From positions 38,717,375 through 38,781,374 of the forward strand of contig NC_080181.1 of the NCBI RefSeq assembly GCF_950295315.1: a DNA stretch of 64,000 bases, in the 5' to 3' direction. Under the pieces are notes generated by a model. That model saw nothing but the letters and a program-made list of their open reading frames with translations. It did not search any database and was not told where the DNA came from. This DNA is from Erinaceus europaeus (lineage: Eukaryota > Chordata > Mammalia > Eulipotyphla > Erinaceidae). Positions 12,041 to 23,059 of this stretch are shown piece after piece. Every line of letters starts with the position of its first letter. The first letter of the stretch is position 1. The position numbers and the translations under genes are program-made.

Positions 12041-12325
12041 TACCAGGTTTATATGAAGTTGATATAAAATGGTTTAAAATTTTATTGGGGATTAATAATA
12101 TACAGTCAACAGTGAATATGATTGTTGGTACATGTGTTAAATTTCTCAGTTTTATGCAAAAACACTTTAACCTCCTGTGTAGGTCCTCCTTCACCATCAT
12201 GCAGAAGGACTTGGAATCTCCCCCACCTACCACCCCCAAGTCCTTTACTTTGGTGCAATACAACAAACCTAGTCCAAGGTCTTCTTTGTGTTTCCCCTTC
12301 TGTTCTTATTACTCAATTTCTTTCT

Positions 12326-12609
12326 TTTTTTTTTTAATTTTTTAAATTTATTTATTCCCTTTTGTTGCCCTTTTTTTTATTATTGTAGTTATTATTGTTG
12401 TTGTCGTTGTTGGATAGGACAGAGAGAAATGGAGAGAGGAGGGGAAGACAGAGAGGAGGAGATAAAGATAAGACACCTGCAGAGCTGCTTCACCGCCTGT
12501 GAAGTGACTCCCCTGCAGGTGGGGAGCCGGGGTTCGAACCGGGATCCTTATGCCGGTCCTTGTGCTTTGCACCACCTGCGCTTAACCCGCTGCGCTACAG
12601 CCCGACTCC
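12326..12609 (-). repeat. Type 2 tRNA-derived SINE with TSD
   Basis: Reverse copy with intact head (GCGCTTAACCCGCTGCGCTA on the plus strand). The flanks CTCAATTTCTTTCT (12,312-12,325) and CTCAGTTTCTTTCT (12,610-12,623) form a 14-bp TSD with one mismatch. Confidence 0.95.
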
Positions 12610-12726
12610 CTCAGTTTCTTTCTATGTGTGAGATATCCCATATTTATCCTTCTCTTTCTGGTTTATCTCACTTAACATGATTCCTTCAAGCTCCATCCAA
12701 GATGAGGTGGAAAAGGTGAAGTCATT

Positions 12727-12744
12727 CTTCTTCTAGCGTTTGCC
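12727..12744 (-). mobile_element. 18-bp extreme 3' end of a non-L1 LINE with 12-bp TSD
   Basis: CTTCTTCTAGCGTTTGCC is identical to the terminal 18 bases (plus-strand view) of the LINE at 52,681-53,636 and also occurs at the same end of the copy at 56,501-56,812. It is flanked by perfect repeats GGTGAAGTCATT at 12,715-12,726 and 12,745-12,756. The surrounding antisense L1 reads through normally if the insertion and one repeat are removed. Seen: the match and the TSD. Inferred: an extremely 5'-truncated retrotransposition event. Confidence 0.88.
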
Positions 12745-13259
12745 GGTGAAGTCATTATTCTTAAAAGCTGAGTAGTATTTCCATATATATGACACTTTCT
12801 CAGCCACTCCTCTGTTTTTGGGCATCCAGGCTGCTTCTAGATTTTTACAAATTGTGTTGCTGGGATCATAGCTATACTCAGATCTTTTTAGATGGGTGTG
12901 CTTGGTTCCTTATGATACATCCCCAGGAAAGGGATTACTAGGTCATAGAGTAGGTTTATTTCTCGCTTTTTGAGGGTTCTCCAGACTGCTTTCCATAGGA
13001 GTTGGACCAATTTACATTCTCTCCAGTAGTACAGGAGGGTTCCTTTTCTCCTACAACCTCTCTAGCATTTGTTGTTGCCATAATTTCTGATGTATGACAT
13101 TCTCAGAGAGGTGAAGTATTCTCTTGTTGTCTTTATTTGCATTTCTCTGACAATCTATGGCTTGAAGTATTTTTTTTTATCTCTTGATCTCTTGGGTCTC
13201 TTCTTTGGTGAATATTCTGCACATATTTAGTATCATATATTTGGATCTGGTCCCAGAAG

Positions 13260-13949
13260 AGAAAGTATTGAAATAACAGAATTTTTATTTCCTCTGCTAG
13301 TAGAGTCTAAACGTTAGATGTTAGGTTGTCATTGAGGTTCTCTAGAACATGTTGCTTCTAAATGTCATTATGACAGGATTGATTCCATAAGGTCAGGGGA
13401 AGAGTCTGGGGTCAAAAGTGTCTAAATAATATAAGCCACACCCAAAAGAGCAGCAAGAGACTTCTTTAAAAAGGCTATCTTTCTTCTGCTGGCTTAAAAC
13501 TTATAGTCCATGCTTCCATTAAAGAGTTAAAGAGTCTGTGCCTGCATTCCCCAGTTGGATTAGAACAGAGTAAATCCTTGGCTAAAATCCTAGACTCCCA
13601 AAATGCTGCTTGTTTTTTTTTAAGTGTTGAAATATTTTTCCTCCCTATACCCATTTTTTATGGGTAAAGCAAGCAAATCATACTGCTCAAGTGTATATTT
13701 TCAAAATAGACAGTTTTTATTTCTCATTTTTTGTCATTTCTAGTGATTCACTGTTAACGGCGAGTTTTTTCAGATAAAAAGAAATGGAGAAAATATGATC
13801 TGAAAGGGAGAGAGAGAGAGAGAGAGCTATCATATACCAAAACTTTCTCCAGTATGCTGTAATTCAGGCTCAAACTCAGTTAAAGTGCAAGTCAATAGAC
13901 CCAATAGACACATGCGCACATGTATCCATACCTTAAAAAAGGGGGAAAT
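13260..13949. other. Unique tract, no gene seen
   Basis: Contains a short AG-repeat tract near 13,808-13,827. A SINE-like relic may lie around 13,770-13,880 but is too diverged to call. Confidence 0.4.
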
Positions 13950-15335
13950 ATATACCTTAATGTAAAAGTGTACAATAGTTTGCAGTGACTCAAGTGCAGC
14001 AAGCAAGTAGAAAGACCTAAGAAAGACACCATAAGTAATTAATCAAAGAATTTCTACTTAGACCTAGATACCTTTCTCACCTACCTCCTATTTCATTTCC
14101 CTCAATCACTTCAAGGTTAACCTTGTCAAAGTAAGGTCTACAAAAGCATACTTTAATGATGGCTCTTTGGGTTACTACCAGACCACTCAGGACCCCACTC
14201 ATGGAATCCTGAGATTCCTACACAGACATGATGGGCCTAGACCTCTAACAGATCCCTGTCTCCACTGTCACTGGTCACCTCCATCAGGAACACCTTCATG
14301 GGCCCCTACAGAACATTGCCCTCAGTGTGTATCAACAGTGGTAGGGACTGCTCCATTCTCCGAAGGGAGGTTGGGTCAACATACTCTACCACTCGAAGAA
14401 GATGGGTACAGCAATGAGAGCAGCCTAGAATGCTCCTAGCTAGGACTACAGAACTGGAACTCAGACCTATAGGGAGGCAGAGATTACACAGGCTCTTTTG
14501 CTGAATATGGGCCCCAGATCAAATCAATGGTCTTTACAGCTAACAATATTTACACATTTTCCCCATATTTAGTAGCTACATTCTTCCCTGATGCAGCTTT
14601 CTCGTCCTATTTCCAATTCTGACACCATCTCCCATCTCCCCAGATACTTGCATATTAGCTGTCATGCTCAGGCAAAAACTAGTAAAGTCATAGGTCCCTT
14701 GAAATATACCTAAAAAAGGCACCTACTAACTTTTTCTTTTTTTTTTAAGATTTTCTTTATTTATTAATGAGAAAGATAGGAGGAGAGAGAGAAAGAACCA
14801 GTTATCACTCTGATACATTTGCTGCTGAGGACTGAACTTCAGACCTCATGCTTGAGAATCCAAAGCTTTATCCATTGCATCACCTCCTGGACCACCTAAC
14901 TTTTTTCCAAAATGAAGACTTCAAATCTCATCTTCTGTATTCTTGCCTTTAAGTTCCTGATTATTAAACAATTTTTTCTGTTGTGTATCTTAATGCTTTT
15001 TTTTTTCCATCCACCAAGTTTCAGATGCTACCATGAAGCCAACCTGAATTCCCTGGGCAGACAACCTCATCAATGTGTCCTGCAACCCCACCTCTCCAGA
15101 GCCCTGCCCTATTAGGAAAAGAGAGACAGACTGGGAGTATAGCTCAGCCTTCCAATGCCCATGTTCAGTGGAGAAGCAATTACAGAAGCCAGACCTCCCA
15201 CCTTCTGCACCCCATAATGATCCTGGATCCATCCCTTCAGAGGGATAAAGAATAGGAAAACTTTAAAGGGAGGGTGTGATGCAAATTTTGTAGAGTTATA
15301 CCTGCTTGTCCTATGATCTTGTTGATATTAAAAAA
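13950..15335 (+). mobile_element. Older L1 3'UTR copy, interrupted by a SINE
   Basis: The last 330 bases (from TTTCAGATGCTACCATGAAGC near 15,018 to TTGTTGATATT) are the shared L1 3' module. The part before it (TGAAATATACCTAAAAAAGGC near 14,700, then AATGAAGACTTCAAATCTCA) matches the copy at 54,860-54,970, so both belong to an older 3'UTR variant that differs upstream from type B. The 90-codon frame at 14,167-14,439 falls in this repeat and is not a gene. Confidence 0.6.
14733..14896 (-). repeat. tRNA-derived SINE, type 4, reverse
   Basis: Poly(T), TTTATTTATTAATGAGAAAG, GAACCAGTTATCACTCTG and a head ending CACCTCCTGGACC. The flanks CACCTACTAACTTTTT and CACCTAACTTTTTT look like a TSD with an indel. 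Confidence 0.85.
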
Positions 15336-15337
15336 GA

Positions 15338-15645
15338 GAGGGATGGTAGCACACCAGGTTAAGTGCACATAGTGCGAAGGACAAGTGCAAGGATCTGGTT
15401 CGAGAACCCCTGGTTCCCCACCTGCAGGGGTGTTGCTTCACAAGCAGTGAAGTAGGTCTGCAGGTGTCGATCTTTCTCTCTCCCTTTCTGTCTCACCCTC
15501 CCCTCTCAATTTCTCCCTGTCCTATGCAACAACAACATCAGCAGCAACAATAATAATCACAATAACAGCAATAGTGGGAAAAAAATAGGAGCAGTGGATT
15601 CATAGTGCAGGCACCAAGCCCCAGCAATAACCCTGGAGGGAAAAA
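15338..15645 (+). repeat. tRNA-derived SINE, long subtype
   Basis: GGATGGTAGCACACCAGGTTA head, CCTGCAGGGGTGTTGCTTCAC, pyrimidine-rich body, AACAACAACATCAGCAGC, then GCAGTGGATTCATAGTGCAG and GGAGGGAAAAAAAAAG tail. A 113-codon frame beginning in its tail is an artefact. Confidence 0.85.
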
Positions 15646-15649
15646 AAAA

Positions 15650-16138
15650 GTGCAAGGCAAAGCAAGCACACTATATCAACAAAATCACTTGCCAACCTCT
15701 TTCTTCCTTCCTTCCTTTCTTCCTTATCCATTCCTTACAATCATTACCAACTCTCTTTCTCTAGAGAAAAAAAGTCTTGGCAAAAAGAATCTCTATCTTG
15801 AACTCATGTCCTTCATTCTTCATAGCAATTTTAAAGATTTTATTCTACAAAAACTGACTTCAGATTTTACTTTTATTAGTTTAAACAAATGTGATATAAC
15901 AGCATGTGAATTTAAGGTGTACAGTATGTTGCCTTTATACACTTAGATTGCATAGCAAGAAGGAGCAGAATATATCATATAATGCAGAGCAATACCATTG
16001 TTTCCATCCAGTGTACTCTGTATTAGCTCTCTGTGGCTTCTATGCTTTTTATGACATTTGCACCATTAAGCACCATCAGTCTCATTCTCTCTCCTTTATT
16101 CCCTGTAAGGACTGTTTTTTGGTTTGTGGTTTGCTTGC
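15650..16138. other. Unique tract, no gene seen
   Basis: Includes a CTTCCTTCC-rich patch near 15,703-15,725. No gene or repeat family recognised. Confidence 0.4.
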
Positions 16139-16139
16139 T

Positions 16140-16378
16140 TGCTTTTTTTTTTTTTTTTTTTTTTTTACAGATTTCACTTCTTTATTTAAGGGATAGATAC
16201 AGCCAGAAATTGAAAGTGGAAGGGGAGATAGAAAAAGAGAGAGACAGAGATAAACCTGTAGCCCTGCTTCACCACTTCTCAAGCTCTCCCACTGCAGATG
16301 GGGACCAGGAGCTTGAACTTGGGTCCTCACCCATTAAAACATGTGTGTTCAATGAGGTGTACCACTACCAGGTCCAGA
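16140..16378 (-). repeat. tRNA-derived SINE, reverse
   Basis: Poly(T) of about 24 bases, then an AGAGAGACAGAGA purine body, GCCCTGCTTCACCAC and a diverged head ending GTGTACCACTACCAGGTCC. Confidence 0.8.
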
Positions 16379-16384
16379 TTTGAC

Positions 16385-17420
16385 CCTCTTTGAATCCACA
16401 TACAAGTGGTATCATCCAGAACTTGTCTTTCTCTGTCTGACATCCTTTTAATGACTTTAAATTCAGAACTCAAATTGCTACAAACTCAGACTGTAGTACA
16501 GACAACTATTTTGTACTCTCCTCCACTATTCCTGGTTCTAAAAATGAGTTTATTATTATAGGAATATTAACTTCTTCAATGCTAAAGCAGGTTCACCTGA
16601 AGAAGTACTCCATTCTCCCCATCTCCTGCCCAGTAAACCAAAAATTTATACATTGACTTAAAAAAAATAAAATTGAGAACATTTTCATCTGACTCACTGA
16701 AAATAGTCCAACCCTGTCACAAATGTTCATATCGATCATAGAACTACAATTATATTCTCTATGGGGAGATAATAAGACAGTTCTTTCAAAAATATCATTT
16801 TGCACTGACAGGAACAAATTTAAAGTCACTTGCGTGATAAAATAGTTTGGACTTCGTAGAATTATGAATATTAAGATCTCTGAGACTACTTTCACTTCAG
16901 ATATTAGCTGAAAATTAGGTATCTCTCAGACTAACCTCAGGTTCAGAATTAACTAGGACTCACATAATTGAGTCATACCATTATACACATGGTCGCACTT
17001 CAATCCATCAAAGAAGAAACAGACTGAAATGAGACAAATGAAAAGGCATAAAGACAAGGTTTGGTAGCCAACAAATAAAACTTTGAAGACATCCTCTCAG
17101 TGAAAAAGTGAGGAAGGCATTATTTCTTTTAGCAATGGTGTTTGATTTTATGTATGGAGTACTGCCAGCCCAGGGGTGTTCACCCTAGCTTTGTTGTCCA
17201 GAGTTTTACAGGAATTTTTTTTCCAGAGACAGCCTGACTTCCCAAATACCTATAACTGAGATATGACTTGTGTAGGTGGTCTAGTCTCCACTTGTCTTGT
17301 ATAGAGGTAGTCTTATGGGTAGTGTGTACTATCCTTTGAGTCTATAGGAGTACTAGACTATAAATGAAGGTTTTGTAGTTGTTAATCCAAAATAAATAGA
17401 TCCTTTGTTATTGGGGGGAA
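16385..17420. other. Unique tract, no gene seen
   Basis: A reverse 100-codon frame at 16,593-16,895 shows no domain. The region just before 17,420 may be old L1 flank. Confidence 0.4.
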
Positions 17421-17424
17421 ATTA

Positions 17425-18085
17425 ATGTCTTACAGTTTGCAGAAGATATGGTAGTATTCATAGAAAGCCTTAAAGACTCCATCAGGATGTTCCTGGAAAT
17501 TATCAGGCAATATAGTAAGGTGCCAGGCTACAAAATCAACTTACAAAAATCAGTGGCATTCCTTTATGCAAACATAATGTCAGAGAAGAAATCCAGAAAT
17601 AAATCCCATTCACTATAGCAGTAAAAACAATAAAATATCTAGGAATAAACCTAAAAAATGAAGGACTTGTGTAGTGAAAACCATGAGTCACTATTCAAGG
17701 AAATAGAAAAAAAGACACAAAGAAGTGAAAAAAAAAATCCATGCCCATGGGTTGGATGAATTAACATCTTCAAAATGAATATTCTATCCAGAGCCATGTA
17801 CAAATTTAACAGAATCCCTAACAAGGTCCCATCAAATTTTCTTTAAGAGAGTAGAAAAAAAAAAAAACCTACAGATATCTTTCTGGGATCAGAAAATACC
17901 TAGAGTCACCAAAAAAGTTTTGACAGAAAAAGGACAAAATCAGAGGCATCACACTCCCAGATTGCAAACTACATTACAGGGCCAATGTAATCAAAACTGC
18001 CTGGTACTAAAACACTAACCAGTGGGATAGAATTGAGAGCCCATAATTAAACCCCCACACTTACGAATACCTTCTTTATTAAGAA
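17425..18085 (+). pseudogene. L1 ORF2 fragment (reverse transcriptase to C-terminal region), degenerate
   Basis: Matches 21,325-21,975 of the better-preserved L1: TTGCAGAAGATATGGTAGTA encodes the A-E-D-M-V-V remnant of the reverse-transcriptase A/D-D box, followed by the GGCAATATAGTAAGGTGCCA and ATTCTATCCAGAGCCATGTA segments. It carries many stops and indels. No 3'UTR follows, so this is an internal fragment of an older copy. Confidence 0.85.
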
Positions 18086-18344
18086 ACACAACAAAAAAGA
18101 GGCTCCTTAACTTGTCTGAGTGAGCAAAGAAAGGAATCATTCATAGAGTCAGTATATCCACTTAATGTGCATAACCCTTTCTTTTATATTCTTATTTGAT
18201 AATACTTAAAATAGCAAATTTTTATTCTATTCACCTTCTTAATGTCTTTTAAAGTGAAATTCACTTGACATTTTAAGCTGAAAATCACGCCTTTTCATTT
18301 TGCCTAGGTGATTTAACTGAAATGCTAGCCTTAAGAAAACTGAG

Positions 18345-18630
18345 AATGATTTTTTTTTTTTTTGCCTTCAGGATTATTACTGAAGCTTGGTGCCACCATT
18401 ACGATTCTACTGTTCCTATGGCCATTTTTTTTTTAAACAGGACAGAGAAATTGAGAAGGGAGAAGAAGACAGAGAGGGAGGGAGAAGAGAGACACCTGTA
18501 GACATGCTTTACTGCTTGTGAAGCGATTACCCTGTAGGTGGGGAGCCGGGTGCTTAAGACTGGATCCTTGTGCAAATCCTTGCACTTTGTACTACGTGCA
18601 CTTAATCCTGTGTGCCACCGCCGGCCCTCC
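18345..18630 (-). repeat. tRNA-derived SINE, long subtype, reverse
   Basis: TTGCCTTCAGGATTATTACT starts the extra middle segment, followed by the GACAGAGAAATTGAGAAGGG body and a head ending TGCCACCGCCGGCCC. Confidence 0.85.
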
Positions 18631-18649
18631 TGAGAATAAATTTGTGAGA

Positions 18650-18844
18650 AGGATAATTCCAGCAGCCAGACCTTCTGAACCCCATAATGATCCTGGGTCC
18701 ATACTCCCAGAGGGATAAAGAATAGAAAAGCTATCAGGAAAGGGGATGGGATATGGAGTTCTGGTGGTGTAAACTGTGTGGAGTTGTACCCCTCTTATCC
18801 TATGGTATTTGTCAGTGTTTCCTTTATATAAATAAAAATTTTTA
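18650..18844 (+). mobile_element. L1 3' terminal fragment
   Basis: Last 190 bases of the L1 3' module (GATCCTGGGTCCATACTCCC to an AATAAAAATTTTTAAAA tail). The larger L1 at 18,858 is inserted directly at its A-rich tail. Confidence 0.85.
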
Positions 18845-18857
18845 AAAATATTTCAGA

Positions 18858-19182
18858 GCCAAGATACATCATAGTCACAATGAGAAGTAAGGATAAAGAA
18901 AGGATCCTAAAGGCTGCAAGAGAGAAACAAAAAGTCACATACAAGGGAAAATCCATAAGATTATCTGAAGATTTCACCACTCAAACTCTAAAAGCCAGAA
19001 GAGAATGGCAAGATATCTATCGAGCCCGGAATGAAAAAGGGTTTCAACAAAGGATAATATATCCTGCTAGACTTTCATTCAAACTAGATGGAGGGATCAA
19101 AACCTTCTTAGACAAACAACAGTTAAAAGAGGCAACCATCACCAAACCAGTCCTGAAAGAGGTTCTAAAAGACCTCTTATAA
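18858..19182 (+). pseudogene. L1 ORF1p C-terminal fragment
   Basis: The frame opens at the truncation point and is readable through the ATG at 18,880 to a stop after 19,182. It encodes the basic C-terminal domain of ORF1p, the trimeric RNA-binding protein of L1: KAAREKQ, QTLKARREWQDIY, YPARLSF and FLDKQQL are its recognisable blocks. The coiled coil and most of the RNA-recognition domain are missing because of 5' truncation, so no functional ORF1p can be made. The ATG at 18,880 is internal, not a true start. Confidence 0.93.
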
Positions 19183-19252
19183 AGAAAAACATCACTATAG
19201 ATAATACTGGCAATATATCAGAGCAAACAAAAAAAAATTTTTTTTTTGAACA

Positions 19253-22200
19253 ATGGTACTACAACACATTAAATCCATACTATCAGTAAATGTCAATGGC
19301 TTAAACTCACCCATCAAAAGGCACAGAGTGGGGGGATGGATCAGAAAACATAATCCAACCATATGCGGCTTGCAAGAATCCCATCTGTCACTACAAGATA
19401 AACACAGACTTAAAGTGAAAGGATGGAAAATTATCATACAGGCTAACGGACCATAAAAAAAAGGGCAGGAAAAGCCATTCTCATCTCAGACATGATAGAT
19501 TTTAAATTAAATAAAGTAATAAAAGATAGGCAAAGACATTACATAATGATTAGAGGATCAATCAGCCAAGAAGACTAAACAATCATTAACAAATATGCAC
19601 ACAATGAGGGACCATCTAAATACGTCAAGCACTTACTGAAAGAATTTCAAAAATACATCAATAGTAATACAATAATAGTGGGAGACTTCAATACCCCACT
19701 CTCACACTTAGACAGATCAACAAAGCAGAGAACCAAAAAAGATACAAGAGAATTGGATGAAGAGATTGACAGATTATACCTCTTGGACATTTTCAGGATC
19801 CTTCACCCCAAAAAACTGGAATACACCTTCTTTTCAAATCCACATAACACATACCACATGTTAGGCCACAAAGACAACATCAATAAATTCAAGAACATTG
19901 AAATCATCCCAAGTATCTTCTCAGACCACAGTGGAGTAAAACTAACATTTAACAACAAACAGACAATTATTAAAAGTCACAGAATTTGGAAACTAAACAA
20001 CATACTCCTTAAAAACCACTGGGTCACAGATTCACTCAACCAGGAAATTCAAATGTTCCTGGAAACAAATGAAAATGAAGACACAACTTATCAAAATATT
20101 TGGGACACAGCTAAAGCAGTACTGAGAGGGAAACTTATAGCCATACAATCACATATTAAACACCAAGAAGAAGCTCAAATGAACGACCTTACTGCACACC
20201 TCAAGGACTTAGAGGAAGATGAACAAAGGAACCCTAAAGCATCCAGAAGGACAGAAATCACTAAAGTTAGAGCAGAAATAAACAACATCAAAAATAAAAG
20301 AACCATACAAAAGATCAATGAAGCCAAATGTTGGTTCTTTGAAAGATTAAACAAAATTGACAAACCCCTAGCCAGACTCACCAAACAAAAAAGAGAGAAG
20401 ACTCAAATTAACAGAATTGTAAACGATGGAGGAGATATCACAACTGACACCACAGAAATCCAGAGAATGCTGCGAAACTTCTATAAAGAACTATATGCCA
20501 CCAAGATAGAGAATCTGGAAGAAATGGAAGAATTCCTAGAAGCATATGCCCTTCCAAAACTGAACCAAGAAGAACTACAAAATCTAAATGCACCAATCAC
20601 AGACAAAGAAATTGAAACCGTTATTAAGAACCTCCCCAACAACAAAAGTCCTGGACCAGATGGCTTCACAAACGAATTCTACAAAACTTTCAGGAAACAG
20701 TTAGTACCCATACTTCTTAAGTTTTTCCATAAGATTGAAGAAACAGGAATACTCCCACCTTCTATGAAGCCAACATCACCCTGATACCAAAAGCTGATAG
20801 GGACACAACAAAAAAGGAAAACTACAGACCAATATCTCTGATGAACATAGATGCCAAGATATTAAACAAGATCTTGGCCAACCGGATATAGCAACATATC
20901 AAAAAGATTGTTCATCACAACCGAGTGGGATTCATCCCAGGAATGCAAGGCTGTTTCAACATCCATAAGTCAATCAATGTCATTTACCACATCAATAAAA
21001 GCAAAGCCATAAAACCACATGATTATCTCAATAGATGCAGAGAAAGCCTTTGACAAAATCCAACACCCAATTATGCTCTAAACTATACAAAAAATGGGAA
21101 TAGATGGGAAATTCCTCAAGATAGTGGAGTCTATATATATCAAACCTACAGACAGCATCATACTCAATGGACAGAAGCTGAAAGCATTCCCCCTCAGATT
21201 GGGGACTAGACAGGGCTGTCCACTATCACCATTACTCTTCAACATAGTATTTGAAGTTCTTGCCATAGCAATCAGGCAAGAGAAAGGAATCAAAGGAATA
21301 CAGATTGGAAGGGAAGAACTCAAACTCTCACTACTTGCAGATGATATGATAGAAAACAGAAAAACCTAAAGAATCCAGCAGAAAACTACTGGAAGTTATT
21401 AGGCAATATAGCAAGATATCAGGCTACAAAATCAATGTACAAAAATCAGTGGCATTTCTTTATGAAAACACTAAATCTGAAGAAGAAGACATCCAGAAAT
21501 CACTCCCATTTACTGTTTCAGCAAAATCAATCAAAGACCTAGGAATAAAGTTGACCAAAGAAGTGAAAGACTTGTATACTGAAAACTATGAGTCGCTACT
21601 CAAGGAGATAGAAACTGATACCAAGAAATGGAAAGATATTCCATGCTCATGGATTGGAAGAATAAATATCATCAAAATGAATATTCTCCCCAGAGCCATA
21701 TACAAATTTAATGCAATACCCATCAAAGTTCCTCCAAGCTTCTTTAAGAGAATAGAACAAACACTATAATCATTTATCTGGAACCTGAAATCACCTAGAA
21801 TTGCCAAACCCATCTTGAGGAAAAGAAACAGAAATGAGGCATCACACTCCCAGACCTTAAACTATATTATAAAACCATCATCATCAAAACAGCATGGTAC
21901 TGGAACAATAATAGGCACACAGACCAGTGGAACAGAATTGAAAGCCCAGAAATAAATCCCCACACCTATGGACACCTAATCTTTGATAAGGGGGCCCAAA
22001 GGATTAAATGGAATAAGGAAGCTCTCTTCAATAAATGGTGCTGGGAAAACTGGGTTGTAACATGCAGAAGAATGAAATTGAACCACTTTATCTCACCAGA
22101 AACAAAAATCAACTCCAAATGGATCAAAGACCTGGATGTCAGACCAGAAACCATCAAATACTTAGAGGAAAACATTGGTAAAACAGTTTCCCACCTACAC

Positions 22201-23059
22201 CTCAAGGACATCTTTGATGAATCAAACCCAATTGCAAGGAAGACTATAGCAGAAACAAACCAATGGGACTACATCAAATTGAAAAGCTTCTGCACATCCA
22301 AAGAAACTATTAAACAAACAAAGAGACTCCTCACAGAATGGGAGAAGATCTTCACATGCTATACATCAGACAAGAAACTAATCACCAAAATATATAAAGA
22401 GCTCAGCAAACTTAGCACCAAAAAATCAAATGACCCCATCCAAAAATGGGCAGAGGATATGAACAAAACATTCACTACAGAGGAGATCCAAAAGGCTAAC
22501 AAACACATGAAAAACTGCTCTAGCTCACTGATTGTCAGAGAAATGCAAATTAAGACAACACTAAGATACCACCTCACTCCTGTAAGAATGCCATACATCA
22601 AAAAGGACAGCAGCAACATGCTGGAGAGGATGTGGGGACAGAGGAACCCTTTTGCATTGCTGGTGGGAATGTAAATTGGTCCAGCCTCTGTGGAGAGCAC
22701 TCTGGAAAACTCTCAGAAGACTAGACATGGACCTTCCATATGATCCAGTAATTCCTCTCCTGGGGTTATACCACAAGGACTCCATAACACCCAACCAAAA
22801 AGAAGTGTGTACTCCTATGTTCATAGCAGCACAATTCATAATAGCTAAAACCTGGAAGCAACCCAGGTGCCCAACAACAGATGAGTGGCTGAGAAAGCTG
22901 TTGCACATATACACAATGGAATACTATGCTGCTATCAAGAACAATGAACCCACCTTCTCTGACCCATCTTGGACAGAGCTAGAAGAAATTATGTTAAGTG
23001 AGCTAAGTCAGAAAAATAAAGATGAGTATGGGATGATCCCACTCATCAACAGAAGTTGA
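19253..23059 (+). pseudogene. L1 ORF2p (endonuclease/reverse transcriptase), inactivated
   Basis: ORF2p nicks DNA and reverse-transcribes L1 RNA. The start at 19,253 gives the endonuclease N-terminus with an NVNGLNSPIKRHR block and catalytic-type QESHLS. Frame breaks lie near 19,457 and 20,770 (just after [11 protein letters not shown]), in the reverse transcriptase near 20,890-21,060, and after 21,350, 21,769 and 22,670. The D-A-E-K-A-F-D-K-I motif A is readable near 21,034. The active-site box reads LLADDMI near 21,335, Leu where most L1s have Phe. The C-terminal region resumes at 22,072-22,674 and 22,652-23,059, ending DEYGMIPL. At least six disablements make it dead. Confidence 0.95.

Larger units (their letters stand above)
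12045..13210 (-). mobile_element. Truncated L1 (type A 3' end), reverse strand, carrying two later insertions
   Basis: The plus strand is the antisense of the type A 3'UTR (12,045-12,290), then of the ORF2 C-terminal coding region to about 13,200 (compare 36,560-37,110 read in reverse). It is interrupted by a SINE at 12,326-12,609 and by an 18-bp non-L1 LINE end at 12,727-12,744. Confidence 0.85.

Noticed and set aside
12288..12680. 130-codon forward frame
   Set aside because: It crosses an antisense L1, a type 2 SINE and its TSDs. Similar peptides recur wherever this SINE lies in that frame (for example 50,058-50,330 and 53,836-54,168).
14167..14439. 90-codon Pro/Cys-rich frame
   Set aside because: Within an older L1 3'UTR copy, with no domain, no splice context and no conserved partner in the related copy at 54,205.
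22359..22914. Overlapping reverse frames of 113 and 117 codons
   Set aside because: Shadows of the L1 ORF2 C-terminal region on the opposite strand.
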